DNA of 8,723 nt, from contig SKYW01000012.1 of assembly GCA_007127695.1 (NCBI GenBank), positions 1 to 8,723 of the forward strand, given 5' to 3'. The notes under the pieces were generated by a model. That model ran no database searches and was not told where the DNA came from. It saw nothing but the letters and a program-made list of their open reading frames with translations. This document shows positions 1 to 7,236 of the stretch, piece after piece. Origin of the DNA: Balneolales bacterium. Its GTDB lineage: Bacteria > Bacteroidota > Rhodothermia > Balneolales > Natronogracilivirgulaceae. Each line of letters starts with the position of its first letter. Within the stretch, counting starts at the first letter, position 1. The translations under genes and the position numbers were made by a program.

Positions 1-751
1 GAAAACGGCGCACTGTGGAGTCAAGTGTTGCGAAAAGCCGGTCTTCCGCCAGCACGGATGTCTCGGTGATGGCGTTCATCAGCGAGGATTTCCCGGCGTT
101 GGTATAGCCGACCAGGGCAACCCGCAGCGAATCACTGCGTCCCTGCCGCTGCACTTTGCGCTGCTGATCCAGTTTCTGCAGTTTTTCCTTGAGGATGGCG
201 ATCCTGCGCCCGATAAGACGCCGGTCCGTCTCGATCTGGGTTTCACCGGGACCCTTGGTGCCGATGCCCCCCTTGGTCCCCACGCCCCCTTTCTGTCTGG
301 AAAGGTGGGTCCAGAAACGGGTCAAACGTGGCAGCAGGTATTGAAGCTGGGCAAGTTCCACCTGCGTTTTGGCCGCAGCCGTTTTGGCCCGTGATGCGAA
401 GATATCCAGGATCAGTCCGCTGCGATCCAGCACCTTTACCTTGGTGGTACGCTCGATATTACGGACCTGCGTGGGGGAAAGGTCATCGTCAAATATAACC
501 AGGTCGGCAGAAGCGGACGTTATTTTCTGGCGCACTTCCTGCAGTTTTCCCTTGCCGATGTAAGTGCTCACATCCGGGCTGTTCCGGTGCTGCAGGATTT
601 TTTCCACGGTAACACCGCCGGCCGTATCCGTCAGAAGTTCAAGCTCTGCAAGATGTTCTTCTGCAAGGTTTTTATCCGTCGTGTCCCCGTAAATACCAAC
701 CAGTACTGCACGCTCCTTTTCTTCGATATTCGTTTTGAGATCGCTGTTCAA
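1..751 (-). CDS. hflX: GTPase HflX, N-terminal part (runs off the left edge)
   Basis: HflX is a cytosolic GTPase that binds the 50S subunit and splits stalled or hibernating ribosomes. About 250 residues are visible. The N-terminal HflX domain (residues ~12-100) starts near AVLVGIYGD. A helical linker follows, then the family's glycine-rich segment GGVGTKGGIGTKGPGETQ (residues ~155-172) and IETDRRLIGRR. The G1 loop GYTNAGKSS is at residues 215-223 and the G2 region TLDSTVRR lies just before the edge. G3-G5 are outside the window. The frame has no ATG before the G1 region. The only reasonable start is TTG at 751-749, preceded by AGGCAGG with a 5-base gap; the frame is open up to a TAA at 808-806. 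It is the third gene of a minus-strand run and begins 50 bp after the small membrane-protein gene, with no visible terminator between. Identity is very secure; the start is less so. Confidence -1.
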   Translation of the reverse strand, partial: MNSDLKTNIEEKERAVLVGIYGDTTDKNLAEEHLAELELLTDTAGGVTVEKILQHRNSPDVSTYIGKGKLQEVRQKITSASADLVIFDDDLSPTQVRNIERTTKVKVLDRSGLILDIFASRAKTAAAKTQVELAQLQYLLPRLTRFWTHLSRQKGGVGTKGGIGTKGPGETQIETDRRLIGRRIAILKEKLQKLDQQRKVQRQGRSDSLRVALVGYTNAGKSSLMNAITETSVLAEDRLFATLDSTVRRF

Positions 752-801
752 ATAAACCTGCCTGTCTTTACTTTTCCGGGGAAGATGATATGATGGATAT
801 G

Positions 802-1377
802 TTATTTAAGCTGTTCGATTCCGGTGCTTTCAAATTCACCGAGGCTGAACCGGCGGCCCAGTTTTTTCTGCAGAATATGTGAAAACAGTATCCGCTTGCC
901 TGCGGGGATATCCAACTCCAGCCGTATGCTGTGCGTCCGCTCGCCGGGCACATGTTCCGGATAGAAAAAAATGTATTTCAAATTCTTGCCGTTATTGCGC
1001 TCTACATAGTCCATGATGCGATTCCAGGCCACTGTTTGGGATGGATCGTTGATATTTTTGACGATACCGTGATCTGTGACATAGCGCTTGGACATCAGGT
1101 AGCTGGTGACGAACCAGGTCAGGCCTATCCAGTTGTAACAGAACATGGCCACTGTGAGATGGTAGAGCTGCTGCGCATACACCAGAGCCGACAAGGTGAT
1201 GGTCACGACGAGAAAAATGGTTGAAAAGAGCGGAAAACCGAGAAGTTTGCCGGATTTCCAGGTGATTTCGACATGACGCAGGCGCAAGGCATTGGAAGCG
1301 GTGACCATCATGATCATCGTTGTCGCGAGTGTTACCAATGCCAATATTACAAGGTGAACTGTAGCAATGTCCATCAT
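802..1377 (-). CDS. Small three-helix membrane protein with a DUF5673-like cytosolic domain
   Basis: This 191-residue protein is predicted to sit in the inner membrane. Three hydrophobic segments are visible at about residues 6-28, 46-67 and 71-95. A soluble domain of about 95 residues follows and begins SKRYVTDHGIV. The pattern of a 'T-x-x-G-I' strand, then a tryptophan-containing helix (WNRIMDYVE) and alternating beta strands, resembles the DUF5673-type domain on small membrane proteins. This is a recognition by eye and no function is known. The start at 1377 (ATG) was chosen because AGGG at 1388-1385 lies 7 bases upstream. A TTG at 1383 would add two residues but sits too close to that site, and a second ATG follows at 1374. 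The gene lies 12 bp after the stop of the BatA-domain gene and 50 bp before hflX, so it is probably cotranscribed with both. The strongly basic stretch KKLGRR near the C-terminus fits a cytoplasmic location. Confidence -1.
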   Translation of the reverse strand: MMDIATVHLVILALVTLATTMIMMVTASNALRLRHVEITWKSGKLLGFPLFSTIFLVVTITLSALVYAQQLYHLTVAMFCYNWIGLTWFVTSYLMSKRYVTDHGIVKNINDPSQTVAWNRIMDYVERNNGKNLKYIFFYPEHVPGERTHSIRLELDIPAGKRILFSHILQKKLGRRFSLGEFESTGIEQLK

Positions 1378-1389
1378 ATGCAAACCCTG

Positions 1390-3522
1390 TTACTCATCAG
1401 CGGTTTCCGTTCGGTATTTCCTTGAAATAATACATTCTGCAACCATAAAAGCAAGTGCAATAAAAATAAACCAGTTCCATATTTCTCTTCCGAAACTGAT
1501 GGTTGCCATGGCGGACCTTATTTCATCAACACTGTATCCGGTAATGCTGACCACTCCCGCCACGGGGATGATTTCAGTCAGAAATTGTCGTGTTTCTGTG
1601 AGGGATAACGAAGTAAAATCCGATTCCGATATATCCTGATTGATGGCAATAGCAGTTTTTTTTCCATCCAGCTTCAGCTCCAGCCATCCCGGCTGCCATT
1701 CCTGTGCGGGATAGCGGATACGGAGCCCTCTGGCACTGGCCGCCGTTTCCGGCCGGATCTCCTCACCGTCGAGATGCAGGGTAACCTGCGCTCCGAATTC
1801 CGTGAAATACCGGTCAAACGGAGAGCCAAGGATGTGCTCTCTCACCCCGCCATGCTCCCAGGCGACCACGTAGAGCAGCATTCGGTATATCAGCGGGGCA
1901 TAGATCGGTTTGATGCTCATATTGGACCAGCCGGGACTGAATCCCATGCTTCCCACCATGACCATTCCATCGCCAAAGGCGTGTTCCACAAAAAGCGGCT
2001 CCCCAAGGTTCGTGCGAAGCACGGCGGCCCCGGACCCGGCATCATCCCGCTGGTACCGCCAGTAGTGAAAAATGGCGGGCATATCAATCCGAAGCTGCTC
2101 GTCGTCACCGCTCTCGAAAAGCTCGGCCGCCAGCAGGTGCCCGCTGTCAAGCGGTTGCAGGGACGCAATTTCTTCAAATCTGCCATAAGCACCCCTCATA
2201 CCCGTGAAGGAACCGGCATTGAGCTGACCCAGGAAACGGTTGTAGTTCTCGATATTCCCCTGTTCGGAAGGCACGAACAGAATCCCCCGGCCCTGCTGTA
2301 CGAACTGCACCAGTTCCGCCTGCAGGTAATCGGGAATCCTCCTCAGACTTTCCAGGATGATAGCGTCAAATGTATCCAGATCGTACTCCCTGAGCGTGGT
2401 GACATCAGTAAAGGAAGTGTGGATGCGGGTGCCGGTTTCACTGGCAGCGATCAGGGCGGGACGCAGATAGGAGCGGCGGGTCCCATCCTCCCCGCGGTCA
2501 CTGACAAGCAATACGTTCCTGCTCTCGGGCACCTCGATGGAAAAGTAGCGCTTGTGGTCAAATGTGTGGGTGCCGCCCTCCAGGATGGCCCTGCCAAGGA
2601 TGACGCCCGGCGACTCGGGTATGATTTCAAAAAGCAGTTCACGCTCCTGACCGCCATCCAGGCTGACCTCATACTGTCCGATACGCTCACCGTCGATCTC
2701 CAGACTGAGATAGTGGTTATATACCGGTTGGTCACCAAAGTTTCGAACGGTGACCGAAACCCCGGCAGGCACATCAACGCCCAGTATCTGACCGGCCACC
2801 TCCACACCGGAAACCCCCACGTTCTGGAAGGAGTTGTCACCGACGCGGATGAAAATCACGGGATTCCGTTCACGGTCGCCTTCCGCCAGCCGAAATCCAT
2901 CTTCAAGTTTTTCAAGATGCGTTTTGCGTGCATCGGATATCCAGTACACGCGTCCACGCGCGCCCGGTTCCTCATCCAGCCGGTCCTGGATATAGGCCAT
3001 TCTTTCGGCCGGATAGCCACCCTTGTTGACAGGTTGCAGCTGCTCGAGATATCGCAGGGCCTCCGCCCGGCGCAGGAACCGTCCCGAAGCCAGTTCGCCA
3101 TGCGACGGGACGATCAGAAACCGCGCTTCTTCGCCTGTCTGGTTCACTATCTCGACGGCGGCGCTGCGTGCCTGGTCCATGTATGGCCCCGCTTCGTCAA
3201 TCTGCATCATGCTGGGACCGTTGTCGACCAGTACGGCGACGTGATCACTTTGTGCGGAAGCGCCCAGCCATCCGGCTACCTGGGAGGGAAGGAATGGCCG
3301 CGCCAGGGCAAGGGCCAGCATCGCCACAGCCATCACCCGCATGGCAAGAAGCAGGTATCGCTTCAGGTTGATGCGCCGGATCGTCGACTTTTGCAGCTCC
3401 TGAAAAAAAGCCAGTGTGGAAAAAGCAATTTTCCGCGGCTTGCGCAAGTTGATCAGATGGATGATGACCGGTATGGCGGCAGCTGCCAGTGCGGCCAGCA
3501 ATATTGGATTCAAAAAACTCAT
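1390..3522 (-). CDS. BatA-domain membrane protein with VWA-like and GATase1-like folds
   Basis: This 710-residue protein belongs to the BatA N-terminal double-membrane-anchor family (BatA, PF07584; TIGR02226). The N-terminus has the hallmark FLNPILLAALAAAAIPVIIH, then the linker LRKPRKIAFSTLAFF and a second hydrophobic segment at residues ~56-78 ending ARPF. Residues ~93-215 form a VWA-like domain: strand VAVLVD100 followed by NGPSM, and later VYWISDARK (D197). Residues ~235-330 look like a beta-sandwich. Residues ~335-430 look like a class-I glutamine-amidotransferase-like fold (FDAIILESLRRIP, GRGILFVPS) with no obvious catalytic cysteine. The segment GWSNMSIKPIYAPLIYRML (531-549) is typical of such long BatA proteins. 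A last membrane helix lies at ~682-700. Related proteins sit near Bat/MoxR operons, but no MoxR or Bat partner is visible here. The ATG at 3522 has no good ribosome site, yet the anchor motif begins right there. A role in envelope assembly or stress is inferred only. Confidence -1.
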   Translation of the reverse strand: MSFLNPILLAALAAAAIPVIIHLINLRKPRKIAFSTLAFFQELQKSTIRRINLKRYLLLAMRVMAVAMLALALARPFLPSQVAGWLGASAQSDHVAVLVDNGPSMMQIDEAGPYMDQARSAAVEIVNQTGEEARFLIVPSHGELASGRFLRRAEALRYLEQLQPVNKGGYPAERMAYIQDRLDEEPGARGRVYWISDARKTHLEKLEDGFRLAEGDRERNPVIFIRVGDNSFQNVGVSGVEVAGQILGVDVPAGVSVTVRNFGDQPVYNHYLSLEIDGERIGQYEVSLDGGQERELLFEIIPESPGVILGRAILEGGTHTFDHKRYFSIEVPESRNVLLVSDRGEDGTRRSYLRPALIAASETGTRIHTSFTDVTTLREYDLDTFDAIILESLRRIPDYLQAELVQFVQQGRGILFVPSEQGNIENYNRFLGQLNAGSFTGMRGAYGRFEEIASLQPLDSGHLLAAELFESGDDEQLRIDMPAIFHYWRYQRDDAGSGAAVLRTNLGEPLFVEHAFGDGMVMVGSMGFSPGWSNMSIKPIYAPLIYRMLLYVVAWEHGGVREHILGSPFDRYFTEFGAQVTLHLDGEEIRPETAASARGLRIRYPAQEWQPGWLELKLDGKKTAIAINQDISESDFTSLSLTETRQFLTEIIPVAGVVSITGYSVDEIRSAMATISFGREIWNWFIFIALAFMVAECIISRKYRTETADE

Positions 3523-3601
3523 CCAAAAAGTGATATTTTATATATTTGTGACGTTCTCTTAAAAACGCTGTGCCCGTCGGGGTATTTCCCAACATTTTCC
3601 T
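3523..3601. promoter_or_regulatory. Divergent intergenic region between the BatA-domain and lipoprotein genes
   Basis: This 79-bp stretch is the only non-coding space in the window longer than about 50 bp. It must hold the start signals for the divergently read BatA-domain gene (minus) and lipoprotein gene (plus), unless their promoters lie inside coding sequence. Its left half is AT-rich. It carries overlapping promoter-like elements for the two directions: TATATTTG on the plus strand and TATAAAAT on the minus strand at 3542-3535. No clear inverted repeat or operator was seen by eye. Neither start codon has a strong Shine-Dalgarno sequence. Confidence -1.
3541..3548 (+). promoter_or_regulatory. 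Possible Bacteroidota-type -7 element (TATATTTG)
   Basis: The sequence TATATTTG matches the TAnnTTTG -7 consensus known for the primary sigma factor of Bacteroidota. It would place the RNA start near 3553-3556 and give a leader of roughly 47 bases before the ATG at 3602. No convincing -33 TTG/TTTG element is visible at the usual distance, and an 8-base pattern in AT-rich DNA can arise by chance. The call is tentative. Confidence -1.
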
Positions 3602-6310
3602 ATGATAGCAAGATCCACGCTTCCGTTTCGCTTTTTTTTCATTCTACTGCTATTTCTGGCCGCTTGCTCGAAGCATGCCGATGACCGTGAATGGTGGTCG
3701 GCCATACCCGAAGAAGTGCCGCTGGTCATCCTGTTTCACGATACTGATATCAGCACGGCACTGCGGGACAGGAGGATACTGGCCCTGGAAGAGCTTTCGG
3801 ATGTACGTATCGAGGCGATCTCAAACGTAACGGACCAGTTCCAGGCACCGGTGACGCTCAAGGCCGTTGCACTCTATCCAAGCGGCACACATCAGCTCCA
3901 GCCTCTTTTCATCGTGGATGATCCCGGTGACGGCATCGGCGCCATCGCCTCAACATTTCGCATGGAATTTGCTGAAAACAGCTACCGGTTCCACAATCAG
4001 GATATCCACATCCTTCACCTGCAGCATCAAAAGCTCTACGGGGCGCAGATCCGCGACCTGATTTTTCTCAGCCGGAACAGTGCGGCCGTGGAAAACAGCA
4101 TCCTTGCCCTTTTTGGGGAGCGTGCTGGAATCGGCCATATCGATACAGTCCATGAGAACGGTTCTTACCTGCTTAATACGCCGCAACTGACAAGGTGGAT
4201 CAATCTGCTTGGCGCACCCCGATACCTGCCACGTTTTTCCGGACTGTTTGAAGGTACGGGTGCGGCCGTGCTCTCGGTTTCGGACGACCGGTACGATGAC
4301 CCGCTCTTCAAGGCAAGCCTGAGCGGCTCCATCCCGCTCACGGACACGGACGCCTCCGCATTTTTAAATACTTTTTCAGCCGAGCCCGCCCCATCCGACC
4401 TGGATCGTTACATCTCTTTGGATGCTGCTTTTTTTGCCATTTTCCACCAGTCACCCGACGTCCGCATTTCAGAGGACACGCCTCGGACCGGTCGACTTGA
4501 CTCGCTGCTGCTGTCGGATCCCGATCTTCTTTCCGAAATCCGACGCACCCTGGCTCCTCCAACCGCCTTCCTTGCGTTTGAAGCAAGCGGTTTCCTGTCC
4601 GTCGGCGAGCATATGTATCTGCGCCGGCTGGAAGATCCGGCAGGTTTCCACCGGATCCTTCGCAATTTGCATCGTGACGGGCTTGCCGAAGAAAGCAATG
4701 ATGTTTTTTACATAAACAGCAACGTGCTGGGACAGCTGCTGGGCGGATCGCAGAGCCGGCTCACGGATTTTTACGTCCTTCGTTCGGCCAATGCGGCCGT
4801 GATCACCAAGCGATCGGGACTCGCCCGTCGTATAGATCAGGATCGCCGGCGACGGGCCGTCGTATACTATGATGACGCCTATATGGACGTGCGGAAACGT
4901 CACCCGGAATCGGTAAGCGCCTTGCTCTATTCCCGCTCGGAACCATTGCTCAATTATCTTGAGCCCATGCTCAACCCTGTCAACCATGCCCGTTTCCTGG
5001 GCTCACTGGCGGATTTGAATGCCGTAAGCCTGGTACGGAACGGTGACCGGCTCTCCTTCCAGATGGATACCTATGTCAGTGAGGATCGAACCGAACCTAT
5101 CCGGGATGTCTGGGTGTATGACCTGCGGGGTTCCCGTATCACCGGAAAGCCCCTGCTTGCCAATATCGGGGGCGGCGCGCGCGATGAAATCCTTGTTGCA
5201 ACCGAAAGCAACAATATTTACGGTATTGCCGCCGACGGTACAGGGTTCCTCGAGATCAACACGGGCAACGACCGCCCTGTCGGATCCCCGCTGGTTTATG
5301 ACTGGTACGCCAACAATCAATACGCCATCCTGATCGCCGCGGGAAACAAGATCTACGCCTGGAACAACCGGGGTATCCCACTTCCCAATTTCCCGGTCGC
5401 CATGGAGGAACGGATCACGGCACCACTGACCCTGGCGGATGTGGCCCGTGACGGGCTTCCGGAAATGATCGTGACTACGGCTGACCGCAAAGTGCATGTA
5501 CTGGATCAGCGGGGCCGAAACATCCAGGGATGGCCGCAGGATGTGAACGTCCAGGTCACGCAGCAACCCGTCTATCGGGAATTTGGAGGGGAACAAAGTG
5601 TCTGGATCACGGCAGGAAACGGTCTTTTTGCATTCTCGCCGCGCGGAAACCTGCGCAATGGCTTTCCGGTTTTCATTGAATCCGATCTGGGCCCGGTCAC
5701 TTTCCACGGGAACCGTATCCTTGCAGGTGCTTCAGACGGACATCTGTACGCTATTGGCCACGAACCCTTTTTCGCCGATTCGCTGGTAGTGCCGCTGGAC
5801 AACAACGGACTTGGGCTTGATCCGGAACCGGACAACAGAGGTGCAACTGCCGGTTCGGGAAGTTCGGGGAGATTTCATGTGAGACGGGTCTACGTCGGCA
5901 ATGCGCCGATCATCAATGCGCCGATCGTTCAGACCCTGACCATCGATCATGATAACAGTCAGCGCATACGTGAACGGATGATCGGTGTACAGACCCAGAA
6001 TGGCAACCTTTTTCTCCTTAATGAAGCCGGGAATCTCCGGATGACACGGAATATGGGCCAGCCGGCCGCTTCCTACGACAACATGATGATCACCGACCTG
6101 AACGGCAACGGAAAAACCGACATGGTCGGTGTTTCTGCCAACGGCCGTGTATATGCCTGGCAGGTGGAATCGGGTGAGCAGGTTCCGGATATCCCATCTG
6201 CGTCCATGCGTTTCCCGATCGTAAACGATATCCTCAGAAACGGTGACATAGAGCTTATCGGACAGACCAGGGATGGTTTGCGGTGCTGGTCTTTCCGGCA
6301 GCCGGATTAG
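3602..6310 (+). CDS. Lipoprotein with a C-terminal FG-GAP/PQQ-like beta-propeller
   Basis: This is a 902-residue exported lipoprotein of unknown function. The signal peptide is clear: basic start MIARSTLPFR, hydrophobic FFFILLLFL, then lipobox LAAC with the lipidated cysteine at 22. The next residues, SKHADDRE, are acidic. Residues ~30-495 form a mixed alpha/beta region resembling DUF3352-type lipoproteins; I cannot name it more firmly. From about residue 500 (DVWVYDLRGSR) there are roughly eight propeller-like repeats of the form 'I-x-A-x-x-x-G-x-[IVL]-[YF]-[AVL]' (NNIYGIAADG, NKIYAWNNRG, RKVHVLDQRG, NGLFAFSPRG, DGHLYAIG, NGNLFLLNEAG, NGRVYAWQ). Two have calcium-loop-like sequences: DVARDGLPE (613-621) and DLNGNGKTD (832-840). 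A Gly/Ser-rich insert near residues 740-760 splits the propeller. The lipobox fixes the start; no strong ribosome site is seen. It is divergent from the BatA-domain gene, and its stop overlaps that of the converging epimerase gene. Sugar, protein or cofactor binding are all possible. Confidence -1.
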   Translation: MIARSTLPFRFFFILLLFLAACSKHADDREWWSAIPEEVPLVILFHDTDISTALRDRRILALEELSDVRIEAISNVTDQFQAPVTLKAVALYPSGTHQLQPLFIVDDPGDGIGAIASTFRMEFAENSYRFHNQDIHILHLQHQKLYGAQIRDLIFLSRNSAAVENSILALFGERAGIGHIDTVHENGSYLLNTPQLTRWINLLGAPRYLPRFSGLFEGTGAAVLSVSDDRYDDPLFKASLSGSIPLTDTDASAFLNTFSAEPAPSDLDRYISLDAAFFAIFHQSPDVRISEDTPRTGRLDSLLLSDPDLLSEIRRTLAPPTAFLAFEASGFLSVGEHMYLRRLEDPAGFHRILRNLHRDGLAEESNDVFYINSNVLGQLLGGSQSRLTDFYVLRSANAAVITKRSGLARRIDQDRRRRAVVYYDDAYMDVRKRHPESVSALLYSRSEPLLNYLEPMLNPVNHARFLGSLADLNAVSLVRNGDRLSFQMDTYVSEDRTEPIRDVWVYDLRGSRITGKPLLANIGGGARDEILVATESNNIYGIAADGTGFLEINTGNDRPVGSPLVYDWYANNQYAILIAAGNKIYAWNNRGIPLPNFPVAMEERITAPLTLADVARDGLPEMIVTTADRKVHVLDQRGRNIQGWPQDVNVQVTQQPVYREFGGEQSVWITAGNGLFAFSPRGNLRNGFPVFIESDLGPVTFHGNRILAGASDGHLYAIGHEPFFADSLVVPLDNNGLGLDPEPDNRGATAGSGSSGRFHVRRVYVGNAPIINAPIVQTLTIDHDNSQRIRERMIGVQTQNGNLFLLNEAGNLRMTRNMGQPAASYDNMMITDLNGNGKTDMVGVSANGRVYAWQVESGEQVPDIPSASMRFPIVNDILRNGDIELIGQTRDGLRCWSFRQPD
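5899..5926 (+). repeat. Short in-frame tandem repeat inside the propeller gene
   Basis: The 13-base unit CAATGCGCCGATC occurs at 5899-5911 and again at 5914-5926, a period of 15 bases. It stays in frame and encodes NAPI-I-NAPI just after the Gly/Ser-rich insert. It is a local duplication within coding sequence and does not disturb the gene. Confidence -1.
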
Positions 6311-7203
6311 TCCAGCAGCAACTGGCGCAGCGCCTCACTGACCTGCTCATAGTTGAAGCGGAATCCCTTCTCTGTGATCTTCTCGGGGATTACTCTCAGA
6401 CTCGTGGTAATCATGATTGCGGCTTCACCCAGCACCAGGTTCAGGCCAAACTCCGGAACCCGAAACAGGGATGGCCTGGAAAGCACATCGCCGAGCGCTT
6501 TGGAAAAGTCATCCATGATTACGGGATTCGGCGAGGCAGCATTATAGGGGCCGGTGACGCTGTCATCGTCCATGGCGTGAAGGAAGGAGCGGGACAGATC
6601 ATCTACATGAATCCATGGGAAGTACTGTTCCCCGGATCCGATGGATCCGCCCAGAAAAGCACGAAACACCGGCAGCATGGTGGCCAGTGCACCCCCTTCT
6701 TTCCCCAGCGCAACGCCAATCCTCGGATTTACAACCCTGATCCCGATATTTTCCGCTTCCAGCGCTGCATGCTCCCAGTCCCGGCATAGCTCTGCAAGGA
6801 AATCATTTCCCACCCCCCGTTTTTCCGTGATTTTATCGGAACCGCAGTCGCCATAATATCCTACTGCGGAGCCGGACAGCAAAAGGGCTGGTTTACTGTC
6901 CATTTTCCGCATCGCATCCACCAGCTTGCGCGTGGTCTGAATCCGGCTGTCGTACAGTCTCCTCTTTACCGCTGCTGTCCAGCGTTTCCCGAACAACGAC
7001 TCCCCCGCAAGGTTGACCACCACATCGCATCCCTCCATATGCTCCGTGAGATTCCCTTTAAGGGATACGTAGCGGACCGACTCATCGCCTTTCCGTTTTT
7101 CCGGACTCCTTGTGGCAATGACAATGGAATCGCCACGACCCGACAGGTGACGGACCAGGTGCCCGCCAATGAATCCCGTCCCGCCTGTTATGAATATTTT
7201 CAT
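6307..7203 (-). CDS. TIGR01777-family NAD(P)-dependent epimerase (YfcH/SDR39U1-like)
   Basis: This 298-residue protein is a full-length extended short-chain dehydrogenase of the TIGR01777 (YfcH, SDR39U1) family. The Rossmann nucleotide-binding motif is TGGTGFIGGHL with G7, G10 and G13. Family marks follow in order: NLAGES (64-69), RWTAAVKRRLYDSRIQTTRKLV (74-95), the SGSAVGYYG segment (110-118), CRDWE (140-144), RIGVALG (161-167), FPWIHVDDL (195-203), GPYNAASP (218-225) and the C-terminal ITEKGFRF (276-283, DUF1731-like). The classic SDR YxxxK pair is not visible at the YYG site, which is usual for this family. The substrate is unknown; an NAD(P)H-linked nucleotide-sugar or small-molecule role is only assumed. 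The ATG at 7203 has GAGGG 7 bases upstream. It lies 33 bp after cdsA and is probably the last gene of that operon. Its TAA overlaps the TAG of the converging lipoprotein gene by four bases. Confidence -1.
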   Translation of the reverse strand: MKIFITGGTGFIGGHLVRHLSGRGDSIVIATRSPEKRKGDESVRYVSLKGNLTEHMEGCDVVVNLAGESLFGKRWTAAVKRRLYDSRIQTTRKLVDAMRKMDSKPALLLSGSAVGYYGDCGSDKITEKRGVGNDFLAELCRDWEHAALEAENIGIRVVNPRIGVALGKEGGALATMLPVFRAFLGGSIGSGEQYFPWIHVDDLSRSFLHAMDDDSVTGPYNAASPNPVIMDDFSKALGDVLSRPSLFRVPEFGLNLVLGEAAIMITTSLRVIPEKITEKGFRFNYEQVSEALRQLLLD

Positions 7204-7236
7204 CTGTTTGCCCTCGTTTTCAGTGCCGATTTCCGA

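Noticed and set aside
1774..3684. A 636-codon open frame on the plus strand, antisense to the BatA-domain gene
   Set aside because: It is unusually long, but its translation shows no recognisable domain or membrane pattern and is rich in His, Gln and Arg as expected from a mirror frame. The minus-strand protein has clear family motifs along its length, and this frame also runs into the lipoprotein start.
4469..4987. A 172-codon open frame on the minus strand inside the lipoprotein gene
   Set aside because: It is antisense to a continuous lipoprotein frame, and no protein family could be recognised.
5003..5707. A 234-codon open frame on the minus strand inside the lipoprotein gene
   Set aside because: The plus strand here encodes regular propeller repeats; the mirror frame has no motif of its own.
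6633..6649. Two GGATCC sites a few bases apart, as a possible repeat or recombination site
   Set aside because: They encode ordinary Gly/Ser codons of the epimerase and nothing else around them looks like a site.
6283..6789. A 168-codon open frame on the plus strand overlapping the lipoprotein stop and the epimerase gene
   Set aside because: It lies opposite the conserved C-terminal half of the epimerase and begins inside the lipoprotein frame, with no recognisable product.
7204..7236. A possible terminator or promoter between cdsA and the epimerase gene
   Set aside because: No hairpin with a T-run and no promoter-like pair of boxes could be seen in these 33 bases. Read-through from cdsA is the simpler view.
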